DNA of 7,116 bases from an uncultured Collinsella sp. (GCA_900545615.1 UQZM01000075.1:1-7116), one strand, 5' to 3'. Shown: positions 1 through 6,128, counted from the first letter of the stretch. Notes: generated by a model from the letters alone, not told the origin. Made by a program: numbers and translations.

Positions 1-252
1 CGTATCGGTGGCAGCCGCGTCGCCGCCCGCCAGCGCACCAACCGGGCAGATCGCCACGACACCCGTCACACGTCCCGGCTCGCCCGAGCATTCGTACACG
101 TAATACGCCGCACCCGGGTCCTTGAGCATCAGACCATCGGCAAGGGCTCCGCGCAGAGCATCGTTGCCGCTCAGGATGCTGCCCATTGCAGGCAGCGCCT
201 CGAGCACGCGGTCCTGAGCCGGGCGGATGCAGGGAAACGGAAGTGCTTTCAT
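1..252 (-). CDS. DUF1015 family protein, N-terminal part (cut by window edge)
   Basis: An open frame starts at an ATG at 252 and runs off the left edge, so only the first 84 residues are visible. The protein begins MKALPFPCIRPAQDRVLEAL and has a later block with LMLKDPGAAYYVYE followed by a GVVAICPV strand. This fits the N-terminus of DUF1015 (COG4198) proteins, which open with an 'IRP' segment and have a 'D.p..YvY......G.v' strand; the family is normally over 400 residues. Its function is not established. An AGGA-containing ribosome site lies about 8 bases before the ATG. The gene follows the M20 peptidase by 39 bases with no terminator between, so the two are probably cotranscribed. DUF1015 genes are, from memory, often near serA and serC in anaerobic Firmicutes, which fits the genes to the right. 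The family call is by pattern recognition only. Confidence 0.7.
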   Translation of the reverse strand, partial: MKALPFPCIRPAQDRVLEALPAMGSILSGNDALRGALADGLMLKDPGAAYYVYECSGEPGRVTGVVAICPVGALAGGDAAATDT

Positions 253-291
253 GGGCGGTCCTAACGCACGAGTCGGTTTGTTCGCGGCTTA

Positions 292-1512
292 TTATGCCCC
301 AACTTGGCCGCTCGCGTCCCAGAGCACGTTATCGGCGAGCGCGATTAGCACCTGCTGACAACGAACGATATCGGCGTGGGGCACATATTCGTTGGGCTTG
401 TGCGCGAGCGCGAGCGACCCGGGACCGTAGCTCATGCAATTGCGGTTACCTGTCTTGCCGGCAATGACGGCGGTGTCGGTGTAGCCGGTAAAGAAGCCGA
501 CGGTCGTGTCCGCGTCCGTCACGTCATCGGCGGCACGCTTGAGCGCTGCTAGAAGGGGAGAGTTCGGGTCGCGCTCGATGGCGGGGCGGTCGCCCGTCAC
601 GGTGTAGCTGCCATGGCAACCGGGGACCGCGGCTTCGGCGCCGGCGATGGCCAGCTCTACCATGCGCTTCGCGGCGGCCGTATCGGTCGGAGGCGTCAGA
701 CGCATGTCGACCCAGACTTTGGCGCGGTCGGGCACGACATAGGGGCGATATCCGCCCTCGATTTGGCCAAACGTGATGGTCGAAGGCCCCAGCTCATCGT
801 GCGCGGGCAGCGCCATAAACGCGCGACGGAGCGAACACACGACCTCGGCCATGGCAGCGACGGCATCCGCGCCCTTCCAGGGCTGGCTCGCATGCGCCGT
901 CACGCCAGTCATTTCAATCTCGAACCACGTACGCCCCTTGTGCGCCACCTGGATCTGTCCGTCGGTGGGCTCGGTGTCCAGCACCCATTCACGCGAGCCG
1001 ACCCAGCCAGCATCGATCGTGGCCTCTGAGCCGCGCATAAAGTCCTCCTCGTCGACCGAGCAAATGAGTGAGAAGCCACGGCGGGGCAGCTTGCCTTCTG
1101 CCGCCACGCGCTCGAGCGTATGGACCAGTGCGGCAATGGCGCAGGCCAGGCCACCCTTCATATCGCAGGCACCGCGGCCATAGAGTTTATCGTTGCGCAC
1201 GATCGCTCCGAGCGGCGGAATGTCCGCGTCCCAGCCATCGCCCAGCGTAACGGTATCCATATGGCAGATATAGACGAGCCGTGGCTCGTCGCTCAGTCCC
1301 GGCACGGTGACCATAAGGTTGCGGCGCCCGGGGAGTACTTCGAGCTCTGCAACCTGCACGGCATGGAGCACCGGATGGCTCAGCTGTGCCACCCGTTCCT
1401 CAACCAACGCTTTGATATAGCGCTCAATCTCGTCCTCATACGCACCCGGGTCTGAGCTGTCGATCCGCACGAGTCCTTGCGTAAGCCGCCAAGCAAAATC
1501 TGTATCAACCAT
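292..1512 (-). CDS. M20 family zinc metallopeptidase / deacylase (ArgE/DapE/ACY1-like)
   Basis: A 406-residue protein with all the M20 landmarks in order: HMDTV (H84, D86) for the first zinc, GRGACDMKGG with bridging D117, SVDEED with the catalytic and zinc glutamates E155/E156, LDTEPT (179-183) for the second zinc, TAHAS with dimerisation-domain H207, and a C-terminal ALAHKPNEYV with zinc ligand H371. Two zinc ions should therefore be bound and an amide or peptide bond hydrolysed in the cytoplasm; no signal peptide is seen. The substrate cannot be told from sequence: ArgE, DapE, acylaminoacylases and dipeptidases share these motifs. The start at 1512 (MVDTDFAWRL) is chosen because GAGGTG (1521-1516) lies just before it and because the longer open frame upstream reads through a palindrome and the serA terminator. 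It appears to head a unit with the DUF1015 gene. Confidence 0.9.
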   Translation of the reverse strand: MVDTDFAWRLTQGLVRIDSSDPGAYEDEIERYIKALVEERVAQLSHPVLHAVQVAELEVLPGRRNLMVTVPGLSDEPRLVYICHMDTVTLGDGWDADIPPLGAIVRNDKLYGRGACDMKGGLACAIAALVHTLERVAAEGKLPRRGFSLICSVDEEDFMRGSEATIDAGWVGSREWVLDTEPTDGQIQVAHKGRTWFEIEMTGVTAHASQPWKGADAVAAMAEVVCSLRRAFMALPAHDELGPSTITFGQIEGGYRPYVVPDRAKVWVDMRLTPPTDTAAAKRMVELAIAGAEAAVPGCHGSYTVTGDRPAIERDPNSPLLAALKRAADDVTDADTTVGFFTGYTDTAVIAGKTGNRNCMSYGPGSLALAHKPNEYVPHADIVRCQQVLIALADNVLWDASGQVGA

Positions 1513-1515
1513 AGG

Positions 1516-1521
1516 CACCTC
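1516..1521 (-). promoter_or_regulatory. Ribosome binding site of the M20 gene
   Basis: GAGGTG on the minus strand, three bases before the ATG at 1512. It decides between this start and an upstream in-frame extension of 49 codons that has no such site and would have to begin beyond the serA terminator. Confidence 0.6.
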
Positions 1522-1537
1522 ACAGATAGTTAGGTCA

Positions 1538-1554
1538 ACATACAGATTGTATGT
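1538..1554. promoter_or_regulatory. 17-base palindrome, likely operator of the M20 unit
   Basis: ACATACA (1538-1544), spacer GAT, TGTATGT (1548-1554): two perfect 7-base arms. On the minus strand it begins inside a perfect -35-like TTGACA (1557-1552) and contains TACAAT (1551-1546), which matches five of six -10 bases. It sits 25 bases before the M20 start codon. A dimeric repressor bound here would block transcription of the M20/DUF1015 unit. I cannot assign a regulator family. No good -10 lies 16-18 bases after the TTGACA, and no good -35 lies before the TACAAT, so which element is the promoter is open. Confidence 0.45.
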
Positions 1555-1590
1555 CAAGAAGCGGCTCGGTGTATTTAAAGGAGTGCTCAC

Positions 1591-1626
1591 AAAAACGGGG
1601 GCGCCTCTCGTGCGAAAGGCGTCCCC
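1591..1626 (-). terminator. Intrinsic terminator of the serC-serA operon
   Basis: On the minus strand GGGGACGCCTTTC, loop GCAC, GAGAGGCGCCCCC form a 13-base stem with one A-C mismatch and one wobble pair, followed after one base by TTTTT (1595-1591). It lies 63 bases after the serA stop codon, in the right direction. Read on the plus strand the same stem has no T tract after it. Confidence 0.85.
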
Positions 1627-1644
1627 GCGGGCATTCAATGTCAG

Positions 1645-1677
1645 TGACGGGCAGGCCACATGGGGAACTGCCCGTCA
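1645..1677 (-). other. Stem-loop in the serA 3' untranslated region
   Basis: TGACGGGCAG (1645-1654) and CTGCCCGTCA (1668-1677) are perfect 10-base arms around a 13-base loop, starting 12 bases after the serA stop. No T tract follows on either strand, so it is not itself a terminator. It precedes the true terminator by 18 bases and may protect the 3' end of the message. Confidence 0.5.
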
Positions 1678-1689
1678 GATCAGCCGGCG

Positions 1690-2853
1690 CTACTTGATCA
1701 CGCGCACGCGATACATCGACGAAATTTGCTTGAGCGCCTCGATGGTGCTGCCGTTGAGGTGCTCGTCGGTGTCGAACATGGTGTAGGCGTTCTCGCCGGC
1801 AGACTCGTTGGTCATACGCTGCACGTTGGCGTTGTCCTTGGCCAGGATGGCTGTGATCTGGCCGATCATGTTGGGCACGTTGGCATGCAGGCAGGCAATG
1901 CGGCTTGCGGCGCGCGCCTTGCCCATGCTGCAGGCGGGGTAGTTGACGCTGTGCGCGATATTGCCGTTTTCCAGGTAATCCTTGAGCTCGCTGATCGCCA
2001 TGTCGGCGCAGTTGGCCTCGGCCTCGCCGGTGCCGGCGCCCGAGTGCGTGGTGATAAACGTGTTGGGCATCTTGACCGTCTTGGGCGTGGCAAAGTCGCA
2101 GCTAAACCAGCTGAGCTTGCCTGCACGCAGGGCGGCGTCGACGGCGTCCTCGTCAATGATGGTCTCGCGCGCGTAGTTGATAAGCACGGCGCCCGGGGCC
2201 AGCAGGTCGATCTGCTCGGTGCTGATCATGCCGATGGTGTCGGCCTTGCTGGGCACGTGCACGGTGAGGTAGTCGCAGCCGCGGCAGAGGTCCTCGAGCG
2301 TGCCCACGCGCTGCACCTCGCGGCTCAGCACCCACGCGTGCTCGACGGAAATGAACGGATCGTAGCCGTAGACGTCCATGCCCAGATCGACACAGGCATT
2401 GGCGACCTTAGAACCAACATTACCCAAGCCGATGACGCCGATGCGCTTGCCCTTGAGCTCGCGGCCCACAAAGGCCTTCTTGGCCTTCTCGGCGTCGACC
2501 TGGATCTCGGGATCGTCGGCGTTGTCGCGCACCCAGTTCATCGACTGCACCACGCCGCGGCTCGAAAGCACCAGCATGCCCAGGACGAGCTCCTTGACGG
2601 CGTTGCTGTTGGCGCCGGGGGAGTTAAAGACGACGACGCCCTTCTTGGCGTACTCCTCGACGGGGATATTGTTGACACCGGCGCCGCAGCGGGCGATGGC
2701 GCGGATGCCCTCGGGCAGCTCGTAGCCGTGCAGGTCGGTGGAGCGCATCAGGATGGCGTCGGCCTCCTCGGCAGTGCTTACAAACTCGTAGCCCTCGCCA
2801 AACTCGACTTTGCCGTCCTTGGTGATGTCGTCGATGGTCTTAATCTTGCGCAT
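1690..2853 (-). CDS. serA: D-3-phosphoglycerate dehydrogenase, short ACT-domain form
   Basis: This enzyme oxidises 3-phosphoglycerate to 3-phosphohydroxypyruvate with NAD+, the first step of serine synthesis. In 387 residues it shows CGAGVNN (56-62), the Rossmann loop GLGNVG (142-147) with D165 as the likely NAD ribose ligand, the active-site arginine R229 in NYARE and the catalytic histidine H270 in TTHSGAG. A single ACT domain covers about 316-387, and there is no intervening ASB domain. H323, N325 and N343 in the ACT domain line up with the serine-binding H344, N346 and N364 of E. coli SerA, so feedback inhibition by serine is likely. The usual DVFxxEP, which carries the catalytic glutamate, is replaced by CDFATPKTVKM (252-262). 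AAGGAG lies 7 bases before the ATG. The gene follows serC by 68 bases and ends before an intrinsic terminator. Confidence 0.93.
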   Translation of the reverse strand: MRKIKTIDDITKDGKVEFGEGYEFVSTAEEADAILMRSTDLHGYELPEGIRAIARCGAGVNNIPVEEYAKKGVVVFNSPGANSNAVKELVLGMLVLSSRGVVQSMNWVRDNADDPEIQVDAEKAKKAFVGRELKGKRIGVIGLGNVGSKVANACVDLGMDVYGYDPFISVEHAWVLSREVQRVGTLEDLCRGCDYLTVHVPSKADTIGMISTEQIDLLAPGAVLINYARETIIDEDAVDAALRAGKLSWFSCDFATPKTVKMPNTFITTHSGAGTGEAEANCADMAISELKDYLENGNIAHSVNYPACSMGKARAASRIACLHANVPNMIGQITAILAKDNANVQRMTNESAGENAYTMFDTDEHLNGSTIEALKQISSMYRVRVIK

Positions 2854-2905
2854 GGAAAACTCCTTAGCAGGTTGTTTAAAACAAGTGGTTTGAAGTGGCT
2901 GGTCG

Positions 2906-2922
2906 GCCCGCTCGTTGCGGGC
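2906..2922 (-). other. Intercistronic hairpin at the end of serC
   Basis: GCCCGC, loop AACGA, GCGGGC on the minus strand: a perfect 6-base GC stem whose first base is the last base of the serC stop codon. It is followed by CGACCAGCC, not a T tract, so it should not terminate. It may stabilise the upstream message or set the serC:serA ratio. A shorter AT palindrome, TTGTTT-A-AAACAA, lies at 2872-2884 just before the serA ribosome site. Confidence 0.4.
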
Positions 2923-4046
2923 TAGTTAGATCGCGGGCTCAAACTATGCTGTGCTTCGAAGTCCTTCATGTACGAGGCCAGCGCCTGCACATCTTCCATG
3001 GTCACGGCGTTGTAGACGCTGGCGCGCATGCCGCCCACGAGGCGATGGCCCTTGACGTTTTGAATCTGGTGCTCGGCCGCGCCTGCGACAAAGGCCGCGT
3101 CGAGCTCGGCGTCGCCGGTGCGGAAGGTGACGTTGGCGATGGAGCGGCTGTCGGCCTGCGTGGTGCCGTGGAACAGCTCGTTGTGCTCGAGCAGGTCATA
3201 GAGCAGGTTGGCCTTGGCCCAGTTGCGCTCGGCCATGGCGGTAAGTCCGCCGGTCTCCTCGACCCAGTGGAACACCTTGCCGCACACGTAGATGCCAAAG
3301 GTGTTGGGCGTGTTGAGCATGGAGCCCTTGGCGGCCTGGGCCTTGAGGTCCATGTACTGCGGCGTCTGCGCAAAGGCGGAGCCATCTGCGATGAGGTCGT
3401 CGCGCACGATGACCACGGTCACGCCCGCGGCGCCGGCGTTTTTCTGCGCGCCGGCGTAAATGAGCCCGTAGCGCTCGACGTCGAGCGGCTGCGACAGAAA
3501 GCAACTCGAGACATCGGCGACCAGCGGTACGTCGCCGCAGTTGGGCAGCTCGTGGTACATGGTGCCAAAGATGGTGTTGTTCTGGCAGATGTAGACGTAG
3601 TCGAGCCCGTCGCCCGCGGCCTCGGCGGCAATGCGCGCGTTGATGTCGGCCATGGTGGGTATGCGGTCGAAATTGGTGTCCTCGGAGCTCGCGAGCAGCA
3701 CGGCCTCGCCGTACTTGGTGGCCTCCTTGTACGCCTTGTTGGCAAAGTTGCCGGTCACGACGTAGCCGGCGCGACCGCGGCGCATGAGGTTCATGGGGAT
3801 GCCCGCAAACTGCAGCGTGGCGCCGCCCTGCAAAAACAGGACACGGTAGTTGTCGGGGATGCTCAGCAGGCGGCGCAGGGTTGCCTCGGCGTCGTCGATG
3901 ATCTGCTGGTACATGCTAGATCGATGGCTCATCTCGAGCACGGACATGCCGCAACCGCGGTAGTCCATCATCTCGTCGGCGATCTCGGCGAGTACGCTTG
4001 TAGGCAGCGCGGCCGGGCCAGCTGAGAAGTTGTGCACACGTGCCAT
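2922..4046 (-). CDS. serC: Phosphoserine aminotransferase
   Basis: A 374-residue class V PLP aminotransferase that converts 3-phosphohydroxypyruvate plus glutamate to O-phosphoserine and 2-oxoglutarate. Visible family marks are the N-terminal NFSAGPAALP, SHRSS with H41/R42 (phosphate and substrate contacts in E. coli SerC), the cofactor loop GGATLQF (74-80), ADVSS with D178 against the pyridine nitrogen, the Schiff-base lysine K202 in YAGAQKNAG, NTPNTFGIY (245-253) and GGMRASVYNA with R341. Length agrees with the family (about 360 residues). The start is set by GAGGGGG nine bases upstream. Serine codon 8 is the only one of TTA, CTA or TCA in the whole gene, a sign of strong codon selection. 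It is the first gene of an operon with serA. Confidence 0.96.
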   Translation of the reverse strand: MARVHNFSAGPAALPTSVLAEIADEMMDYRGCGMSVLEMSHRSSMYQQIIDDAEATLRRLLSIPDNYRVLFLQGGATLQFAGIPMNLMRRGRAGYVVTGNFANKAYKEATKYGEAVLLASSEDTNFDRIPTMADINARIAAEAAGDGLDYVYICQNNTIFGTMYHELPNCGDVPLVADVSSCFLSQPLDVERYGLIYAGAQKNAGAAGVTVVIVRDDLIADGSAFAQTPQYMDLKAQAAKGSMLNTPNTFGIYVCGKVFHWVEETGGLTAMAERNWAKANLLYDLLEHNELFHGTTQADSRSIANVTFRTGDAELDAAFVAGAAEHQIQNVKGHRLVGGMRASVYNAVTMEDVQALASYMKDFEAQHSLSPRSN

Positions 4047-4085
4047 CTTCTAGTTCCCCCTCGTAGTCGTTTGAACGTTCGGGAT

Positions 4086-4094
4086 ACTTTAGCA
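4086..4094 (-). promoter_or_regulatory. Candidate extended -10 promoter of serC-serA
   Basis: TGC followed by TAAAGT on the minus strand resembles an extended -10 (four of six bases plus the TG). It would start transcription around 4079, giving a 5' leader of roughly 30 bases with the serC ribosome site. No good -35 is seen. An 11-base palindrome, GCGCC-A-GGCGC (4102-4112 on the plus strand), lies just upstream, and an 8-base palindrome GAACGTTC (4073-4080) covers the predicted start site. Confidence 0.3.
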
Positions 4095-4181
4095 CAGTGG
4101 AGCGCCAGGCGCGACCGCATCACGGTAAAACTCGACTGCGCCGCTATGATTTACAGGATGGTTACATGGGGGAGGGGTGCT

Positions 4182-4256
4182 TTACTCCTCAGGCAAATCC
4201 AAATCTGCGAGCGAAGGCATGAGGCTTTCTAGGTGCTTGATCTCTTCGTCGCAAAT
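4182..4256 (-). CDS. Possible 24-codon open frame with an ATT start (doubtful)
   Basis: A full AGGAGGT (4268-4262) stands five bases before ATT, which opens a 24-codon frame ending TAA. The peptide starts with the start residue, then CDEEIKHLESL, and ends LADLDLPEE; it is acidic and looks coil-forming. ATT starts are rare (infC and pcnB in E. coli are known cases). The same GGTAGCTAATTT also follows the phosphoesterase gene, which argues that this is a repeat rather than a translation signal. An in-frame ATG at codon 13 would leave only 12 residues. I do not recognise the peptide. Confidence 0.12.
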   Translation of the reverse strand: MCDEEIKHLESLMPSLADLDLPEE

Positions 4257-4264
4257 TAGCTACC
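4247..4264 (-). repeat. Short repeat, copy 1 (after the antiporter stop)
   Basis: GGTAGCTAATTTGCGACG on the minus strand begins nine bases after the antiporter stop codon. It matches 16 of 18 bases of the copy at 6979-6996, including a perfect 12-mer. The TAGCTAA core supplies a second in-frame stop (TAA at 4258-4256) for the antiporter. Confidence 0.5.
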
Positions 4265-4273
4265 TCCTGCCCG

Positions 4274-5875
4274 CTACGACGCGAGCGTGGCGATGACGGC
4301 TTCGTCGCCGGCGTATATTAGGGTGTTGCCGTCGGGGATGATCGTTTGGCCTTCGCGCTTGAGCATCACCACAATAAACGGATGCTTGCCTTGCGGCACA
4401 TCGCGCAGGCGCTGGCCGGCCAGGCGACCGTGGGGCGTCACGGTGACCTCGCGCAGCGTAACCTCGGCACGCTCTTCGAACGTTGGGGCGGCCATCACCA
4501 GCAGATCGCCTTCCTGGATCACGGTGTCGCCATTGGGCAGTACCGGGTGCGCACCGTCGCGCAGCACCAGGACCACGAGCATATCTGTGGCGCTGCCAAT
4601 GTCCGCGAGCGAGCGTCCGGCAAACGGATGTCCAGCGCCCACCTTGAGCTTTACAAACGACATGCCGTCCTCGTCGCGGTAGTCGTTAAAGGTGCGGCGC
4701 ACGTCGCCGGTCGCATCGATCATATCGAGCTTCTTCGCCACCGCCGGCAGCAGCGAGCCCTGCACCACAATGCTTGACACGGCAATCACAAATACCAGGT
4801 CAAACAGGTCGTGTCCGCCGGGAACGCCGGCCACCACGGCAAAGAGACTAAAGACGACCGAAGCTGCTCCGCGCAGGCCCGCCCAGCTTACGAGCGCGAC
4901 CTGGCGGGGGTTCGTCTTAAAGGGCGCCAGGAGCACGCCGACGGCGATGGGACGGCTCACGAAGAGCATAAACGCCATGAGCGCCAGGCCCGGCAGCAGC
5001 ATCTGCGGCAGGCGCGCGGGCGTCACGAGCAAGCCGAGCAAGAAGAAGATCGTCATCTCGGCCATCTCGGTGAGGGTGTCAAAGAAGTGCGCCATCTCGA
5101 CTTTGCCAGTGATGTCACTGGCGCCCAGCACAATGCCGGCCAGGTATACAGCCAAAAAGCCGTTGCCGCCCAGATAGCTTGGTAGCGCGTAGGCGACGAT
5201 CGCCACGGCGAACAAAAAGATGGTCTGCGCGCCCTCGGCCGTTGCGTGCGCGCGTTCAATCAGGCGGCCCGCCGCCCAGCCGATGGCAAGGCCCAGGCCC
5301 GCTCCCAGGATAATCTGCTTGGCCAGCAGTGCGGGAATGTTGATGTCGCCGCCGGCCGCGAGTGTAGCGAGCACAGCGGTGAGCATGTAGGCGACTGGGT
5401 CGTTGGAGCCCGATTCGACCTCGAGCAGCGAGTCGGTGCCACCTCTCAGCGACAGGCTGTGCTCACGCAGTACGCTAAAGACGCTCGCCGCGTCGGTGGA
5501 TGCCACGACCGATCCCAGCAGCAGGCCGCCGATCCAGTCGAACCCCAGCGCGAAGTGGGCGAACACGCCGGTGATGCCGGCAGTGATGACGACGCCGAGC
5601 GTGCTCAGCAGCACCGCCGGCGCAGCGACGGGCTTGGCGCGGTCGATATTGGTGTTAAAGCCGCCGTAGAACATGATGAACAGCAGCGCCGTGCTACAGA
5701 CGGTTTCGGTGAGTGCGTAGTCGCTAAAGTCGATATGCGTCGGGCCGTTGACGCCCAACAGCATGCCCAGCGCGATAAAGATGAGCAGGGTGGGGAAGGG
5801 GAGTTTTTTGCCGACGGGTTTGATGGTCAGGCACAAAATGATGACGAGGCCGATAAAGAGAAGGATCTGGTTCAT
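4274..5875 (-). CDS. NhaP2/CvrA-type K+(Na+)/H+ antiporter with two TrkA_C domains
   Basis: A 533-residue inner-membrane protein. Residues 1 to about 380 form a CPA1-type transporter with around 12 hydrophobic segments, starting with the first at 3-18. Diagnostic motifs are STDAASVFSVL (126-136) and LEVESGSNDP (151-160) with the ion-site N158/D159 pair, plus SWAGLRGAASVVFS (330-343). These match the NhaP2 (CvrA) branch, which exchanges K+ or Na+ for H+. The cytoplasmic tail has two copies of a TrkA_C (RCK_C) fold, about 404-464 and 471-531, both with a 'G..L.D......VV.L.R.G....P.G.T.I..GD' pattern. E. coli NhaP2 is 578 residues with, as I recall, a single TrkA_C. Tails of this type can bind small ligands such as c-di-AMP or nucleotides, so ligand gating is likely but inferred. 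AGGAG stands 12 bases before the ATG, a longer gap than usual; no nearer in-frame start exists. Confidence 0.9.
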   Translation of the reverse strand: MNQILLFIGLVIILCLTIKPVGKKLPFPTLLIFIALGMLLGVNGPTHIDFSDYALTETVCSTALLFIMFYGGFNTNIDRAKPVAAPAVLLSTLGVVITAGITGVFAHFALGFDWIGGLLLGSVVASTDAASVFSVLREHSLSLRGGTDSLLEVESGSNDPVAYMLTAVLATLAAGGDINIPALLAKQIILGAGLGLAIGWAAGRLIERAHATAEGAQTIFLFAVAIVAYALPSYLGGNGFLAVYLAGIVLGASDITGKVEMAHFFDTLTEMAEMTIFFLLGLLVTPARLPQMLLPGLALMAFMLFVSRPIAVGVLLAPFKTNPRQVALVSWAGLRGAASVVFSLFAVVAGVPGGHDLFDLVFVIAVSSIVVQGSLLPAVAKKLDMIDATGDVRRTFNDYRDEDGMSFVKLKVGAGHPFAGRSLADIGSATDMLVVLVLRDGAHPVLPNGDTVIQEGDLLVMAAPTFEERAEVTLREVTVTPHGRLAGQRLRDVPQGKHPFIVVMLKREGQTIIPDGNTLIYAGDEAVIATLAS

Positions 5876-5989
5876 GGATAGTGTCCGCTCCTGGGTGGTT
5901 GGCGTGGCACGGTCAGTTGTCTGTGGTTATTTGTACCCAAAGATGGTGGGTTTATGGGGTTGGATTGCGGGCGTGCGCGATATCGTCAT

Positions 5990-6004
5990 AGACGGCTGCC
6001 GTCT
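5990..6004. promoter_or_regulatory. 15-base palindrome, possible operator
   Basis: AGACGGC, centre T, GCCGTCT: perfect 7-base arms. It lies 21 bases upstream of the -35 of the phosphoesterase promoter and on the antiporter side of the intergenic region, so a protein bound here could act on either gene. The single-base centre makes a DNA-binding site more likely than an RNA hairpin. A palindrome CGATATCG lies next to it at 5978-5985. Confidence 0.35.
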
Positions 6005-6012
6005 TTGCCTCT

Positions 6013-6032
6013 GCTCGGAAACCCTTTCCAGC
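6013..6032. promoter_or_regulatory. Dyad overlapping the phosphoesterase -35
   Basis: GGAAA-CCC-TTTCC (6017-6029), extended by GCT and AGC on the outside with one unpaired C. The right arm is most of the -35 hexamer TTTCCA, so a bound protein would compete with RNA polymerase. Confidence 0.3.
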
Positions 6033-6053
6033 TTTATTGCAACGGAGTACAAT
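6025..6053 (+). promoter_or_regulatory. Promoter of the metallophosphoesterase gene
   Basis: TTTCCA (6025-6030, four of six -35 bases), a 17-base spacer and TACAAT (6048-6053, five of six -10 bases). Transcription would start near 6060 and give a leader of about 70 bases. Confidence 0.6.
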
Positions 6054-6064
6054 GGGTAACGTTT

Positions 6065-6081
6065 AAGTTCAACTTGAAGTT
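6065..6081 (+). promoter_or_regulatory. Overlapping palindromes at the start of the leader
   Basis: AAGTTCAACTTGAAGTT holds three interleaved 11-base palindromes: AAGTT-C-AACTT, TTCAA-C-TTGAA and AACTT-G-AAGTT. It starts a few bases after the predicted transcription start, a usual place for a repressor site, and is AT-rich unlike its surroundings. Confidence 0.35.
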
Positions 6082-6085
6082 TTAG

Positions 6086-6110
6086 TTGCGGCACCGGGCT
6101 TCGGCCGCAA
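6086..6110 (+). promoter_or_regulatory. Leader hairpin just before the ribosome site
   Basis: TTGCGGC (6086-6092) pairs with GCCGCAA (6104-6110) around an 11-base loop; a competing small hairpin closes GGC-TTCG-GCC inside it. It ends four bases before AAGGAG (6115-6120 region), so it could affect ribosome access or message stability. Confidence 0.35.
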
Positions 6111-6128
6111 TGCAAGGAGAGGCGTACC

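Larger units (their letters stand above)
4047..4273. other. 227-base intergenic region between the antiporter and serC
   Basis: It holds, in minus-strand order, the GGTAGCTAATTT repeat just after the antiporter stop, the doubtful small frame, and the candidate serC promoter. I see no hairpin with a T tract, so how antiporter transcripts end is not clear; read-through into serC is possible. No riboswitch class is recognisable. Confidence 0.5.
5876..6128. other. Divergent intergenic region between antiporter and phosphoesterase
   Basis: 253 bases with no gene. It holds the plus-strand promoter and leader of the phosphoesterase and several dyads described separately. No convincing minus-strand promoter for the antiporter was found: TACAAA (minus strand, around 5935) is the best -10 and lacks a -35. 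No ydaO/yuaA (c-di-AMP) or other riboswitch core is recognisable. Confidence 0.5.

Noticed and set aside
1513..1659. 49-residue N-terminal extension of the M20 protein
   Set aside because: It would have to be read through the operator palindrome and the serA terminator, has no family similarity, and the internal ATG at 1512 has a good ribosome site.
1660..2925. 421-codon plus-strand open frame covering all of serA
   Set aside because: It is in exact codon register with serA on the other strand. It stays open only because serA uses no TTA, CTA or TCA codons. The translation is low-complexity (rich in A, G, V, D, H) and has no ribosome site. It reflects codon bias, not a gene.
2895..4025. 376-codon plus-strand open frame covering serC
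   Set aside because: Same register effect; it ends at the one TCA codon of serC (Ser8). No protein family resemblance.
4073..4080. GAACGTTC as an SOS (LexA) box before serC
   Set aside because: The Gram-positive LexA box is CGAAC-N4-GTTCG; here the half sites abut with no spacer, and the genes are not SOS genes.
5246..5881. 211-codon plus-strand open frame antisense to the antiporter N-terminal half
   Set aside because: Shadow of the antiporter, strongly charged and low-complexity, without a start signal.
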